A model generated the notes under the pieces. The model searched no databases. It had not been told where the DNA came from and saw only the letters and a list, made by a program, of their open reading frames with translations. Position numbers and translations under genes: made by a program. DNA of 64,000 bases, taken from contig NC_133291.1 in NCBI RefSeq assembly GCF_005239225.2, forward strand, positions 372,001 through 436,000. Reading direction: 5' to 3'. The stretch is from Populus alba. Taxonomy: Eukaryota; Streptophyta; Magnoliopsida; Malpighiales; Salicaceae. Below are positions 10,951 to 24,100 of the stretch, piece by piece (the first letter of the stretch is position 1; the number at the start of each line of letters is the position of its first letter).

Positions 10951-13036
10951 GATTTGGAATTCCAATTAAGAGTAAATCCTGTTTTAATTACTGAAAGAGA
11001 AGCCACGAAGGAAACTACCACAAAGAATTGAATCACAATTCTTGGACAGGAGTGAAGGGTCTCTCTTTTCTCGGATTCTTGGTCAAATGGCAAGAGTTGT
11101 AATATGGCTTAAATTGGAGGGTGTAGTCATGTAGATTCTTGTTCATTAGCAGGACATGGATGGTTATTATTTATTTTTATCCTTGGTTTTTTTTAATAAT
11201 TAAGGTATTATTGAGATAATATTAAAACTAGTTTTCTTAAACTACTCATCAATCCAGAGACATTTGAAGAAGTTAGGTTGAAGATAACGAGGATAATATA
11301 AGAAATAAAATGAATTAAATCTTGTTTGTTTTAAAAATAAAATGAATTAAATATTTAAACATTATAATTAAATAAATTACAGTAAAGAAATGGAAATGGT
11401 TAAAAAACTCAAATCCTAAAGTCACAGAGCAAGGCACGTGCTCTTGATGTTTCTCACCTTTCTCCTCTCCCACTTGCCCTTTGTACCTTTCCATGGGGCC
11501 CTCCCTCTCCCATTATTGCATTCATAGCTATTACTCTCGAGTTTACGAGTGGGAAAGAGCATCATCTTGCCCCTCTTCTTCATTTTAATTATAAAAAGAG
11601 TAATAATAGTGTTATTAAAACTTCCTGGATCTACAAATCAATCTAATAATAAATTGCTTTATTCAAGACTTCATTTAAATTGGATTTTAAATTAGATTGA
11701 TCTAATTAAATTTTGATAAGTTAACTCGAAACTGATCAATTTAATAAAATTCAATTTTTTTTTTTAAATAACAAAATAAACCTTGAACTAAATCTAATAA
11801 CTTTGGTAATTAACACTACCTACTCAACGTTGTTTTCTAACTTGACACTAATTATATTTGGTGAGAGGTCCTGAACCACAATCTAGCAAGCATGATAAGC
11901 TATTAAACCTAACTTTAAATTATGTGTGTGTGCGCGTCTTTCATCAAGTGCACGGCATGGACCACACACTTCCCATTCCACACGTTATTCTATAGAAATT
12001 TGAAGTGCCAAGAGCATCTCCAGAGCATCTAGGGCCATTGTTATTTTTTTATTTTTATTTTTTTAATTGATTGGGCAAGCAGCAGTGGTGGCTCTATGGT
12101 ACGGGGACTCCAGATTTGGCATCTTGATCATGTGCTGCAGAATGGTAACGGTTATTTTTCAAATAGTTTTTTGTATCGAAATACATGCAAATGATCCATC
12201 AGTACATCAAAACGATCCAAAAAGTATAAACCGTACTCAATTTTAGCAAAAAATGAATAAAATTTGATTGCAGGAAACGCAATACCAAACAGTTTCTTGG
12301 AAAGCATTCTCCTATATGCAATGAGAGATCGATACTTCTATAAAAAAAAATATTATTCTTATATCAGATTCTGAGACTGGCTAAAATAATTGGGTTGCCC
12401 GTGAATCACTTGAATAAAACTAAGTTAATTATTTTTGTTAAAACAATGACTTTTTGTTTTTTTCTTTTAAAAAAAAAACTTTGGTGTCTACCTCATTAAA
12501 TTTAGTTAGGTTATTATTATTTTTTTTAACTTGAAATCTCGCTGGAGCCAAGCTTTAAATTACGAGTTTACTTCGCCAACCGCCAGGCAACAATAAGTCA
12601 CTCGAAACCGGGTCCAAATCAAGAATCTCCATTCTTTCCTCAATAAAAAGCCTCCAGACACCCCTTCCTACGTGTGATTTTTATGTGACTGTCTTTAAAT
12701 TTTAATATGTTTTTTTTAATTAAATTGATTAATCTTAAAACCTAGCGAGTTAGCTTTTTATTTAATTTGGATTTTTAATTAAATAGCGCAGAAAATAACT
12801 AAAATTAAATTAATTGATTTATAAGTTTAAATATAATCTTAATAATAGATAAAAATATGACCTAACTTTTTAAAAAAACTTTAAGATAATAAAATTTTAA
12901 AAAATTAAACATTAATCTAAAAATAAATATTTATTTGAAACAGTAATAATCCTATAAAAAGCAATAACAAAAGAAATCATACAATTTATCTTTCAATTAA
13001 TCTAATATTGAATGAAAAGATTGAGAAAAGAATTAA
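10951..13036. other. AT-rich intergenic region
   Basis: Promoter-side sequence of PGDH followed by AT-rich spacer. It includes one degenerate MITE copy (12144-12292). No open frame with protein-family similarity was recognised on either strand. Confidence 0.5.
12144..12292 (-). mobile_element. Degenerate MITE, same family as 63375-63594
   Basis: The stretch containing ACATCAAAACGATCCAAAAA then CAATTTTAGCAAA matches the reverse complement of the core of the complete element at 63375-63594. It also shares the flanking phrase about tcaaatagttttttg and a CCAAAC end. The termini are eroded and no target duplication is visible. Confidence 0.6.
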
Positions 13037-13688
13037 AAAAAATCAAAGGATCAAAAACAAAAAAATAATTCATATTTGTCCAATAGGTAAATTCATCAAA
13101 CTTGTGAACCAGAATACCCGGGCTAGCACACTAAATCTGTGAACTGGGTTGCGGACTTTAGCAGAATTGTAATTTGTTTTGTTTTTTAAACTATATTTTA
13201 TTAACTATATGGTAAAAAAAAAATCGCTAAATCAAACACTAACTTAATACCCTGGAAAAAAAAATGTGGAAAAAACATGTTAAACTCGTTAAATCTATAA
13301 ACCAGTTAAACTTGTGAAACTCGTGAACATGTACATGGATTTTATAAGTTTTAATAATATAGATTTTCTCTAAAACTATTTATTTTATTGCATGAGAAAG
13401 AAATTAAAGAGATAAAAAATCATGTGTGTATATATATATTCATCAAACTTGTAAATTAAGACAACTTATTACTATACTATTATCACTTTACTATTACTAT
13501 CAATAGTATTGATACTATTATTATTGCTGTTATCTTTGTTTTTTAAGTACTTTTTTTTTTTTAAGCTCACCAATGTTATTTTGTTATGTATCAGAATGAG
13601 AAAGGGGCCATAAAACCTGTGGATAATTCTCGAATGACAACTAAATCAAATAAAAATGCAATTCTATCCTTCAAAAGACAGCAGTCTG
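13037..13688. repeat. Tandem duplication, copy A
   Basis: This block is repeated at 13711-14688. Shared landmarks, in order: the AACAAAAAAATAATTCATAT phrase, an AACCAG block (gaaccag-taccc-ggct), GTGAACATGTACAT-GAT-TTATAAG, AAATTAAGACAACTTATTA, a run of tactattat triplets, and a terminal CAAAAGACAGCAGTCT. Divergence by point changes and small indels shows the duplication is not recent. Confidence 0.75.
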
Positions 13689-13833
13689 AGAGTTTCTTGG
13701 GTAAAAAAATTAAAAAAAAAGATTAAAAACAAAAAAATAATTCATATCTATTCAATGGGTAAATTCATTAAATCTATGAACCAGGTTACCTAGGCTGGCA
13801 TAGTAAATCCATGAAATACCAACTCAATACTAA

Positions 13834-14237
13834 GAGCATCTCAATGGAAAAGCTAAATGGATAGCCAAAAATAAAAATTAATATTTTGGTTTTTCTTTGC
13901 TTATTTTTTATATTCCAAGGAAAAAGCCAAACAAAATACTAAAATAGCTTTTTTTTTCCCCACAAATGCTATTTCTACGTATCTCTCAAAAAAGCCAAAA
14001 CTAACAAAGTAAGGCCAATAAAAGAATAAACCAATTAAATCTAGTCATGTGAAAAAAAAAACATCAAAATCATTAAAAAAAATAAAACACTTATTTATTT
14101 CACTCTAATAGAATTGGTTTTTCAAATGGTTTTTTTCCATTGGAATATGCATGGTAAAAAAAGCTATATTTATACTATTTAAAATGCTATTTTATTAATT
14201 TACCTCTTTAAAATAACATCTTTCATTGAAGATGCTC
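13834..14237. mobile_element. MITE with TAA target duplication (PIF/Harbinger-like)
   Basis: The left end reads GAGCATCTCAATGGAAA and the right end is its near reverse complement, TTTCATTGAAGATGCTC. TAA flanks both sides (13831-13833 and 14238-14240). A 3-bp TAA/TTA duplication with imperfect GAGC-ended inverted repeats fits Tourist-type elements mobilised by PIF/Harbinger transposases. There is no coding capacity. The class rests on the duplication and end structure alone. Confidence 0.72.
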
Positions 14238-14386
14238 TAAGATATAGAAAAAAAAAAAAACAAAAAAAAATTGTCAAACTTGTGAACATGTACATAGATA
14301 TTATAAGTTTTAACAATATAGTTTTTCTCTAATACTATTTTTTTTTATTGCATGAAGAAGAAATTGAAGGAAAAATAATCATGTTC

Positions 14387-14390
<4 letters not shown>

Positions 14391-14436
<46 letters not shown>
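14391..14436. repeat. (AT)n microsatellite
   Basis: An uninterrupted AT dinucleotide tract of more than 20 units lies inside duplication copy B. The matching place in copy A has only a short tatatatat. Confidence 0.9.
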
Positions 14437-14443
<7 letters not shown>

Positions 14444-14664
14444 AAAGCTCATCAAACTCATAAATTAAGACAACTTATTATTATATTATTATAACTATTA
14501 CTATTATTATCAATAGCATTGATATTATTATTATTGGTGTTGTTATCTTTATCATTATTAATAATTATTATTGTTATTATATAAATCAAAAGGTTAAGTG
14601 CATCATCAGAATGAGAAGGGAAAATAAAACCTATAAGACAACTAAATCAAATAAAAATACCATT

Positions 14665-14861
14665 CTATCCTTCAAAAGACAGCAGTCTAAAGGGCAAAAT
14701 CATAATTATACTATTAGAATCGACAGTGTCCAAAAGCAAATCCACGCTCTTCTTTATTAAAATAGTCAAACAGTCAACCTTCCCTTGTATCACTGCATGC
14801 TTGTTCAAGTATGAAGGAGCATTATTACAGCCATCCATTAGTCGGTCAAAATCCCCTATAA
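14665..14861 (-). pseudogene. Possible orphan exon or gene remnant
   Basis: On the minus strand, after a TTATAG acceptor-like site, a frame reads GDFDRLMDGCNNAPSYLNKH, continues for about 45 more residues (including VDCLTILIKKS), and ends at a stop inside the duplicated block. Composition looks protein-like, and the VDCLTILIKK phrase is faintly ankyrin-like. I cannot assign a family. No neighbouring exons were found, so it is probably a relic or a chance frame. Confidence 0.22.
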
Positions 14862-15153
14862 GCAGCAAAGTACAGATATTTAAGTTAAAAACCAAAGAAA
14901 GCATAAACAAGAATCAGAAGAATTAAGAAGCTGATTTTTACTGCTGTGATTATACAAGATACGAAGATGATTATACAACAGTCAGTGGTTATGTCTTTCA
15001 GAAATCGTTTCCTCGCATGACACATATCAGCTTCCTCTGTGACTTAAGCTCTCAATACTGTGAAAAGTCGCCAAATTCCAAAAAGCTGGTTTAGTTGGTG
15101 AAAAGGGAAGCAAACCCCCAGGTAGATCAAAGACCTCAGCTCAGGAAAATGAA

Positions 15154-17464
15154 TCAATTAAATTTCATCCGCTCTCTAATTATCTTTAGCCCAAGATATC
15201 TGTCAAAATAAACCAAAATAAGAGACTTTTATTAACAAACATCCCGAGGTAACTACTAAGAACAACGATAAAATCAAACAATGACCTCCCAAGCATCATC
15301 AAAGTGGCCTGAGGATTGGTCCCTGGTGACACAGTCAATGTTGAGCCATCAACAACTCGAAGTGCACCAACACCGATCAGGTGGTAATCACGATCCACCA
15401 CCTTTCCCACAACACAGCCACCATGGTAATGCCATATGGTGCTAACAGTCCGGCGACAAAATTCAGCCATCTGAGTAAAATCAGAAAGGTCTACAGGCAA
15501 TGCAGGCCCCACATACCGGAAATTTCGAGCTCCAAACCATCCCCGGAACATGAAGTCCTCCATGGACCTACTCCCAAGCACATCCCCAATCTTGCGTGTT
15601 CCATTCACACACCTTTCTACATCCACAGGATTGGAGAAGTAATTGAAGCGCACAATTGGATTCTCTCTAACATCCGTGGAAGCCAGCCTTAGGGACCCCG
15701 TTGAAAGTGGTCCAACTATTTTCTCCATAAGCGTGGCCACTGTCAGATATAAAGGTGAGATGGAAGGTGTCCTAAAGAAAACTGCATGTGAAGGGGATAC
15801 AAAAGGGATAACTGTCGAAGCTGCTTCAAGATAGGCTCCCACCTCAGTAATACCAACCACCTGAATCAGTGAATTCTCCAGTGGCATTGGAGGCACGATG
15901 GAGATCCCATTGCGAGGATTATCATAGAGGTATTGCCCCACATATGGAAGATGGTAGGCCACTGGAATCCCCAAAGATGAAAGGTAGGACCTTGGACCAA
16001 TGCCACTTATTAAGAGTAGCTGTGGACTCCCAATGGCACCTGCAGATAGCATCACTTCACCTTTTTCACGCACCATTGCATGGTGATACCTTCCTTTCTT
16101 ATCACGGTAAACTACTCCAATAGCCGACAGCTGAGACCTTGAATGCTGAGAAGTGGATGCTAATAGGATTCTTTCCACACTTGCATGAACTGCAACTTGA
16201 ATATTGGCTGCATTTGCATAGTCAAGAAGATCAGCAGCACCGTGTCTCCTCCCTGAACCATCAAAGGTAGAGCCTCCAATCTTTGTGCCAACCGCATGCT
16301 CCAAACTGAAACCAGCATATGGTTCAACCCCAGCCTCCAGAAGTCCATCTCTAACAGCAGATTGCCAGTTTCTAAGCTCTGGTCTAAACACAATTGCCTT
16401 CTCAACCCATTCATAGGCCTGATTCACAAAGTTGAGGTCCCATTCCACACCTGATTGCTGAAAGAAATCCGGGTCAGCTCGGCTATAAAATCCAGCATTG
16501 ATGGCACTGCTGCCACCAAGAACCCGACCTCTTGCATTAGGGACACCATCCTCCGACGTGAAGGCTTGGGCAGGGGAATCGAAGGTATCCACATCATTTA
16601 GGGTTGACAGGAAGCCATCTTGACTCATCAAATTGTGTTTTCCAAAAGGAACACCGCCACGTTCAAGTAAAAGAACTCTATATGACTGCGACAATGTCGC
16701 TGCCAATGGGCAGCCAGTGGTGCCTCCTCCGACAACAATGTAATCATAGGAGTCCTCTGATGGAAATTCAGTGGCATTTAACACAAACTTGAGATAATTT
16801 GGGTCTGTGAAGACATTCAGGAAGCACCAAAAACCAGTATTAGACCTCCATTTCAATGTTGTATAAACAACGGACCATGAATCAATAACAGAAATGGAAA
16901 CTTTGAATGAAGAAAGTTTTGATCATAAGTACGCCTAACGTGAAAGAATAAACACAGTTCATCAATGTATAATTGTAATCAATGCTAAAATTTCCAGTAA
17001 TTTTCTTGCGTTGCATCAGCAGCCAACCAAATGGTCTTGAATTAAGGATTGAAAGACACCAGCATTGAAATGAACCTTAAACCATAAAACTAAAAACCAA
17101 AAATTTCTTTTCCAAGAAACATAAGGAAAAGACAAGCTTTTCACTAAAATTATTACTACTTACATTACAGCTTAACCAAGAAAGCAAGGCCTCTGTTTGG
17201 TTTCCGAGAAAAATAAGAGTAAAGAATCAAACTTTCTTCAATTTTAACCATTTTTTCTAGTTTTCTTGCATTTTATCAGAAAACAAAAGGGAAAAGAATC
17301 AAGATTACTACCAGTTTCGGTAATTAATAAAGAAACAAGGGAAACTTCCAACAAGTACAAAGGCACTGACCTGTTTGAGGGGTTGGTCTTGCGTGTGAAA
17401 AAAGTGAACAAAACAGCACCAAGAACACAATGTGTATCAAGAAAAAGCAAAAGGGTTTCTTCAT
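15154..17464 (-). CDS. GMC oxidoreductase, (R)-mandelonitrile lyase-like / HOTHEAD family
   Basis: FAD-dependent GMC-family protein of 552 residues, probably secreted. Exons (minus): 17464-17371, 16804-15286, 15199-15154. Residues 1-24 form a signal peptide (hydrophobic run after MKKPF). The FAD dinucleotide-binding motif GGGTTG is at 57-62, followed by the first GMC signature GRVLGGSSAINAGFYSRA and the second, SAGAIGSPQLLLISGIG. The C-terminal active-site region has WHYHGG and GTNPQAT. These features and the length match plant mandelonitrile-lyase-like proteins, whose true substrate is mostly unknown; real hydroxynitrile lyase activity cannot be inferred. The short last exon was placed because the preceding frame otherwise reads into intron sequence after MMLGR; joining gives RYLGLK and a stop at 15154. 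Confidence 0.9.
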
Positions 17465-18703
17465 TTTTGTGTTTTCTTGGTGTTTCTTGGATGAGAGAGG
17501 ATTTTCTTGGCCTTCTTGAACGAGATAGAAAGGGAGGGAAAATGAGAACTAGAGAGAATGATAGTGTAATTTAGTTGGTGATTCAGTTAAGAGGAGAAAG
17601 TTATAGAGTGGTTTTAGGTCTATAGTTGCATACATTGGGGTGTATTTTAAGCAGTCTTATATGATGTTGATCATGTGGATTTATTCCTTAAAAAAAAAAA
17701 CAATTTCTTATAATATCATTTTTTTTTATTGTCAAATTTCATTTTTATTTTTTTCTTTATTTTAATAAAATAAAATAAATAAGAAAAATCATAAATATTA
17801 TTATTTATTATTGTTATTCTTAAGTTATTACAGTATTTTTACTTTGACTTTAATTAAGTTTGCTCGTATTATCATAGATATATTGTCTTTCAATATTTTT
17901 TTATTTATTATAATATCATATGTTGATTATGCTAGTTGTTTTTCTTCACTTATTTTTTTTTTCAATTATCAGGATTAAAAAATCAATTAAAACCTAAAAA
18001 TGTGTTAATATTGGGTGTTTATTTTAATCATAACCAAGATTATCCATGTCTTTATTTTTCAAAAAATATTTTCTTTCTTTTTCTATATCAACTTAACCCT
18101 TTTTCGTTTAACCTAAACTGTGTGGCTTTTGCAAAGCAGCAAATTGTAATTTTTAAAAATAATATATAAAATAGATTGTAATATTAGAGTATTATTAAGG
18201 TGTTGTTTGAAATTGTGTTTTAAATTATGTTTTATGAAAATTTAATTTTTTTTTTACTTGAAATTAATTTTTATATATATTTTTAAATTATTTTGACTTG
18301 TTAATATTAATAATAATTTTTTTAAAAAAATATTTTGTTAATATATTTTTAAATAAAATATATTTTAAAAATTAACCACTCCCTCCCGTATTAACCATAA
18401 ATAATTAAAACTACAATCACGGAAAAAAATCAAATTCACAGCGAAATTGGTGATCACCGACACTAAAACCATGACTGTTTTAGGCATTTCACACATAATC
18501 AAGATGTTTCCTTCCTCTGGTCTCCCTCTCCGATGGCTGTGGGCCTGTGGCAGATAATTAGAAAGAAAGGAGACGAAAGGTTGCTGACTAGAAGCCCAGG
18601 ATTATGAAAAACCCAACTCTCATTGGCGCTCCCTCATCCCAATCAGCACCACCACTTACCTTTTGATCGAACCAGACTTCAAAGCACAATTTTACACAGA
18701 GAC
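17465..18703. other. Divergent intergenic region between GMC and WLM genes
   Basis: Both neighbouring genes point away from this stretch, so it should hold both promoters. It is AT-rich and contains a MITE-like copy near 18190-18380. The GMC leader side is CT-rich on the minus strand. No clear TATA element was fixed for either gene. Confidence 0.45.
18190..18380. mobile_element. AT-rich MITE-like copy
   Basis: Starts with GTGTTGTTTGAAATTGTGTTTT and continues through TTTTTAAATTATTTTGA and AAAATATATTTTAAAAATTA phrases shared with the other small AT-rich elements here. The ends are poorly defined. Confidence 0.4.
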
Positions 18704-21104
18704 ATGGATCTTAATGACCTCAACAAAGTATGGGAAATCAAGCCATTGAAAAAGATTGGAGAAGAAGATGCAAGGAAAGTCCTTGAAAGGGTAGCAAAAC
18801 AAGTACAACCCATCATGAAAAAACGCAAATGGAAAGTCAAAATCTTGTCTGAATTCTGGTAACTGAGTAAAAGTTCAATCTTTCTGTGTTTCTGGGCTTG
18901 AAAGTTGATGCTTTTATCTGGGCTTTGATATTTTTTGTTGTTTATTATGCAGTCCTGCAAATCCAGCTCTTTTGGGGCTGAATATAGGAGGAGGTGCAGA
19001 GGTTAAATTGAGATTGAGGAGACCAAATAATGAGTGGGATTTCTTTCCTTATGAGCAAGTTCTTGATACTATGTTGCACGAGCTTTGCCACAATGAGTAT
19101 GGACCTCATAATTCTGGTTTTTACAACCTTCTTGATGAAATTAGAAAGGTAAATTTCTTGTCTTGGTATGGAATTCATGCTCAATATGACATTTACATGT
19201 TTGGCTAATAGTTGATTGTTATTTAGTAGTGCAATGATTGCAAAGTCTGTAGTAATTCCATGTTTTGTTCCTTATCAAAATGCAGTTTCAATTGCATAAT
19301 TGGCTGTTGAAGGTTATGCAATTTTGAGTTAGAGGCTTAGAGCATGACCATGACTATAAACTCGTGCATGATTAAATTACGCCAATTCAGCCCTAGTGAT
19401 TCTACTTATTGGTAATGAGATAGTAATCTAGATTGAAGCATTTGTGGGGTGCCCCTATGCAAAAAAATTGTGATGGGAAGTGTCTAAAACATGAAGATAA
19501 ACACTCGGTTGAAGTCGGATATCCAATCGATTAATAAGGTTATGTAAATAGAACAATGAGCAGCATATCAGTATTAGCAATCAGTCTACCAAGACTGTTT
19601 AACTTGTTTCTTCCTTCAGGAAGGAATGCAAAAATGTTTAATTCTTGTTTTTTCCTTTTCCTTTTCTTTTCAAAATAGCTGGAATCTATATCTAAGACCT
19701 GGTTTTCTTATGGATGAAGAACTTCCAGGAATAAAATTGTAACAAAAGCAGTGCATAATCCAGACTGTCCTGTCAAGTTTTAGAGATAATTTTAAGAAAA
19801 CAAAGGTGATTTTGTGAGTGATGCCATGTGACAATCTATGATAGTGATGATTCACAGCATGCACGCTTTTCTTCTCGCATTTTTCGCTATATTAGAATCC
19901 TTGGAGTAGTTTGGTAGTGTGTGTCACTTTTTGTTTTTTAAAGTGTATTTTTGCTCGAAAATATAATAAAATAAATTTTTTTATTTTTAAAAAATTATTT
20001 TTAATATAAATTCATCAAAAGAATTTAAAAATATAAAATGTATATATATTTTTTAAGGGAAAAAAATCAAAAAATCATGGAACATGGTTGCACAGCAACC
20101 CCAAACAGCCCCAATCAAACCACCAGCTGTTTTCTTCATCCTTGCAGCTGCTAACAGTATATTTTTGTAGACATTTTTATTATCACGTAATACAATCTGT
20201 GTGTTTTTCTGTAGGAAAGCGAGGAACTGATGGCTAAAGGAATTACTGGAACTGGGGAAGGATTTGATCTACCTGGGAGACGGTTGGGTGGGTTCTCCCC
20301 TCAACCCCCTCTGTCATTTTTGCGCCAGTCTGCTTGGGCTGCTGCAGAGAACAGAGCACGTCGCGATGCTCTCATGCCATCAGGTCCTAAACGTGTAGGT
20401 GGTGACAGCAATATTAAGGCTGCGCTCAGCCCAATACAAGCTGCTGCCATGGCTGCAGAAAAGAGATTACAAGATGACTTGTGGTGTGGTTCCAAATCTC
20501 CGGGCAGTGTCGTTACTGTCAATGGAAATGTTGAACGTCCTGAAGGGTCGAGCACTTCCATAAGTTCCAAGGGCATAGCCACCCAAATTTCGCCTGGGAC
20601 ATCCATGAGTGCTCGGGAACCAATACATGATCATCCAACATGGCAGTGTAATACCTGTACTCTATTGAATCAGGTACAACTATTCAATAATTTTTCAGGC
20701 CTTTCTTTTCGATTGAAGGTCAGACTGCTGTGTTTTTTTTTAACTGCCTTTCATCAGGAACCTGCCCTTTAATAGTCAATATCTTTATTGCATTATGTCA
20801 AGCAGTGTTTTAAGAAACTTAAACTTCTCCAAACATAACCTCTATAGTGTTTGCGTGTGGTCAGCGTTTCTGCATGCATATCCATTTGAATTGCCATCTG
20901 AACTCTGAAGGGTTGATGTTATCGCAGTCAATGGCGCTGGTATGTGAAGCCTGTGGGACCCAAAGACATAAAGATGTTGCCAAGTTCAAGTCGTGGTCTT
21001 GCAAGTTCTGTACCTTAGAGAACACTGTGGAATTGGACAGGTGCATGGCTTGTGGAGAATGGAGATATTCATATGGCCCGCAGCGACCCTATATAGGCAC
21101 TTGA
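18704..21104 (+). CDS. WSS1A: WLM-domain metalloprotease with RanBP2-type zinc fingers (WSS1-like)
   Basis: Predicted 328-residue protein of the WSS1/SPRTN-related class that degrades DNA-protein crosslinks. Exons: 18704-18858, 18953-19148, 20215-20673, 20928-21104. The WLM domain has HELCH (94-98) and H104 in YGPHN, giving the zinc-binding HExxHxxxxxH set with catalytic E95. The C-terminus carries two RanBP2-type zinc fingers: C262, C265, C276, C279 and C295, C298, C309, C312, each C-x2-C-x10-C-x2-C. Such fingers usually bind ubiquitin-like proteins or RNA. The middle has an Ala-rich stretch around IQAAAMAAEKR. The first in-frame ATG (MDLNDLNKVW) is chosen; the frame is open further upstream without an ATG. 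Intron 2 (19149-20214) contains a MITE-like insert. The symbol follows Arabidopsis WSS1A by recall. Confidence 0.88.
19905..20120. mobile_element. MITE-like insert in intron 2 of the WLM gene
   Basis: Ends are GTTTGGTAGTGTGTGTCAC on the left and GCAACCCCAAACAGCCCC on the right, related by inverted complementarity. The centre carries the TTTTTAAAAAATTATTTTT and ATTCATCAAAA-type core. It lies wholly inside the intron and should not affect the product. Confidence 0.5.
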
Positions 21105-24100
21105 GAAGCTAGAAAATAGGGCTAAGACATGCATCAGGATCTGTGCCAGGCTGTGTATAGTACATTCTCTACTGTTATATGTTTAACCTAATGCGCATAA
21201 TTCTATGCATGTAGACGTAAAAGAGAACAGTGATTATATGGGATGATCGTATGTGAGCTGAATGGATGAAAATGATGATTTTGCTATAATGGTGGACCTG
21301 TCAAGGTGCACCAAGTTTTACATGAAACTTGGATTTCATTGTTATTGAGAACTTGCAGGTTTCACTGTTTGGTTGAGGTTGCAAATGATTTTCAACTGTT
21401 TGAGTCCCTAAGCTATCCTTCTCTGCAAGAGTCATTTCTGACCTAACTGTGTCGCTCAATACTGCCACTTGCACCCTTCAAAGTCAGAGCATTGCCTGGC
21501 AATCAATTTGGGGCAGGTTTGGGTGCTGTGTTCCTGCTTTGTCAACGAGGGAATGTCCACTTTTGAGGTAAACGTTGTGCAATTAGCATTCAAAATATAA
21601 AAGAAATTTTAAAATTGTAAAATATAACTTTTTTTATGTCACTGTTTGAAATTGTAGTATTTAATTAAATATTATATTTCTGAATCATAATATCAATTAA
21701 ATTTAAAAAGAATTGATACGCTTATAAATAATAATATTTATTAAGTATCATGTTTTTGGAATATAACAAGAATATTATTTTAACAAAAACTTTAAATTTA
21801 CTGTAATAATTTTTTTTAAAAAAACCATTCTTTACACGACTTGTGTGGGTGTGTGGTCAGCACAGTCGATCATGAACATACAAGTATCCATGTCAATTCT
21901 TAGACCACGTTTCTGTTATAAGCTGATATGATTGTCGCTTGATGACGTATTAATTTGTTGATAGTTGTTTCTGGGCACAATCAATGCAGAGAAGTTCATG
22001 TGTTTAAAGGAGTACGCATTTGACGATACAACTGGCTGTGTTTGGAAAGGTTTAATAATTGTTGTTTTTTGTGATTTAATATATGTTTGATTAAAAAACA
22101 CCTGGGGAACACAAAACAAAGTAAAATTTAGTTTCTCGTGCGTAGAGGGAAATGAAATTGTTATGGCTGTCTTTACATAGATTCCAAGTGTGTAATCAAG
22201 CAGGGAGGAGGAATCAAAGCTGCGATGGTCAAATATAGCTTAGGGTAGATTTTGAAAAGGCAGAGACAAGATTCTCTGCTCTAATTAATTTTTTATTGGC
22301 AACAACAACGGCTTTCAATTCATTATAGTATTTTGCTGTGATTACAACACCTGATGTGTATAGCTGGGGCTATAAGGCGGGCTATACAATATGATTTTTC
22401 CTTGTAATTCTATCATTTCTTATGAAAACCACAGATTTAAAGTCACTTGCAAGGGTTTGATGTTTTTTTTAAAAAAAAAAATCGAACAAAAAAAGAGAGG
22501 ATAAACTTAGTATCATAGTGCCGAGAAGCATCCCATGCAGAGCTAAAGAAAGAAGAGGAAAAGTTCATTACTTGAAACCATGCATTTTGACGAGAATCAG
22601 AGAGAATGTGTAGTCATGAGTAGTAATCTCAATTTTCAACCCATTTTTCAGCTGAATTTTCTGCAGGTAGGCTTGTGATGAAAGTCAATGTCCATGTCGA
22701 TCTCTTCAAAAAAAAAAAAAAAAAAAAAAAAAAAGAATGTCAATTCAATTTCCTTTTCCAAGTTGAGAATTTCTATGAAATTTCCCAGGAAAAACTATGT
22801 TTGCCGTGTTTTGACCTCGAGGAAGATTTTTACTCGTTCAACACTTGTAACTTGGAGCGTTCAAGAGTCTTGGAGATGAAATTTCAGCCATGAAGGACGA
22901 AATTGACACTTCTTTTGTTCTTTTATTGGGGAGGATAAAGGGTTCCAACCACCTATTAATTTTATTTTATTTTATTTTTTACGCAGTTTTCAATCAATAA
23001 TTCATATACGAACGTCTCAATCCCCATCCCAATCCATTCTTCAATAATAGAACATAAATCCATTTCTCATGATCTTAACATTTAATATCTCTAGAGAGTT
23101 AATTACAGCTAGTAATTATGAATCATTACTCGTCTTAATGATTTATTTGTGTTTGTAATTAAACCAGAACACAAATAAATCAATCATTAATGATCTAATT
23201 CTCATGTAATCATTCTTTTCCACATGCTAAATCCACAATTACTAAAATTGGATCTCTCAATTCCATACTAAATCCACATGCTAAACCTCCTTCTCCAGGG
23301 TCCAGAAAGGAAATCCATGCATCCCATTTCGCGAATCAATGGTAGAAACAAATCACTAAGAGGTTTGAATGGAGTTTTTTTTTTTTTCACTCTCTGTTCT
23401 AACAGTAAAATTATTAATTTATCCCGGGCGACCTTGCTTGAGAGGGTACTATAGTCATTTTATTTTTAATAAACAATGAAAATACTAAATTGTCACCAGA
23501 GACAAAAAAAAAAATCGCTTGCTTTTAGTCCAGGGATACTATTGGTTTTTTATATTATAGGTTATTGTTGGATTGCTAAAATGCCATTCGAGTAAAAAAA
23601 ACACCAAAGCTTTTCGTCAAGGGATGTTCATTCTTCGTGTCTTTTCAGGTTGGTTATTTTGTTTTTAATTTTTGTTCTATTAAGGGCATTACTGAATTTT
23701 ATCATAATAAAATAATATTTAATTTTAAAAAGTTACTAGTATGTGCAGTGCTTCCCAATGATCAAATCTAACCATTCTCGGTGTAGTTAGATGCTGAGCT
23801 ATGTTTTTTTTTCAATAGGTTTGGGGAGAGTCATCAACATGTGGATAATTTGTTATCGGTGAATTTTTTCTTTTTTTTTCTCTCTCCTCCCTGTAAAATT
23901 ATTGAATGGTCTTTTTATTTTTTTGTATTTGTGATTTGGTTCTTTTTCTTTTAATTTATTAACATTGTCACCAACTATTTAATAAGAGCTTTGTTTCCTT
24001 TCAATTTAGTCTTTAGATTCTCATTTGTAGTATATTATACCTTTTAATTTGGTTCTTATTCTTTTTATTTTTTATTTCTCTTACTTTATTATTTTATAAA

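Larger units (their letters stand above)
13711..14688. repeat. Tandem duplication, copy B, with MITE insertion
   Basis: This is the second copy of the 13037-13688 block. It is longer because a 404-bp MITE sits at 13834-14237 and an (AT)n tract has expanded at about 14391-14436. Copy A supplies the unfilled insertion site. Confidence 0.75.

Noticed and set aside
15186..15284. Extension of the GMC protein beyond MMLGR
   Set aside because: The frame continues through the last intron; the donor AG|GTCATT and acceptor GACAG|ATATC give the family-type RYLGLK ending.
22675..22893. Frames with a lysine run
   Set aside because: The lysines come from a pure A tract; the rest resembles no protein.
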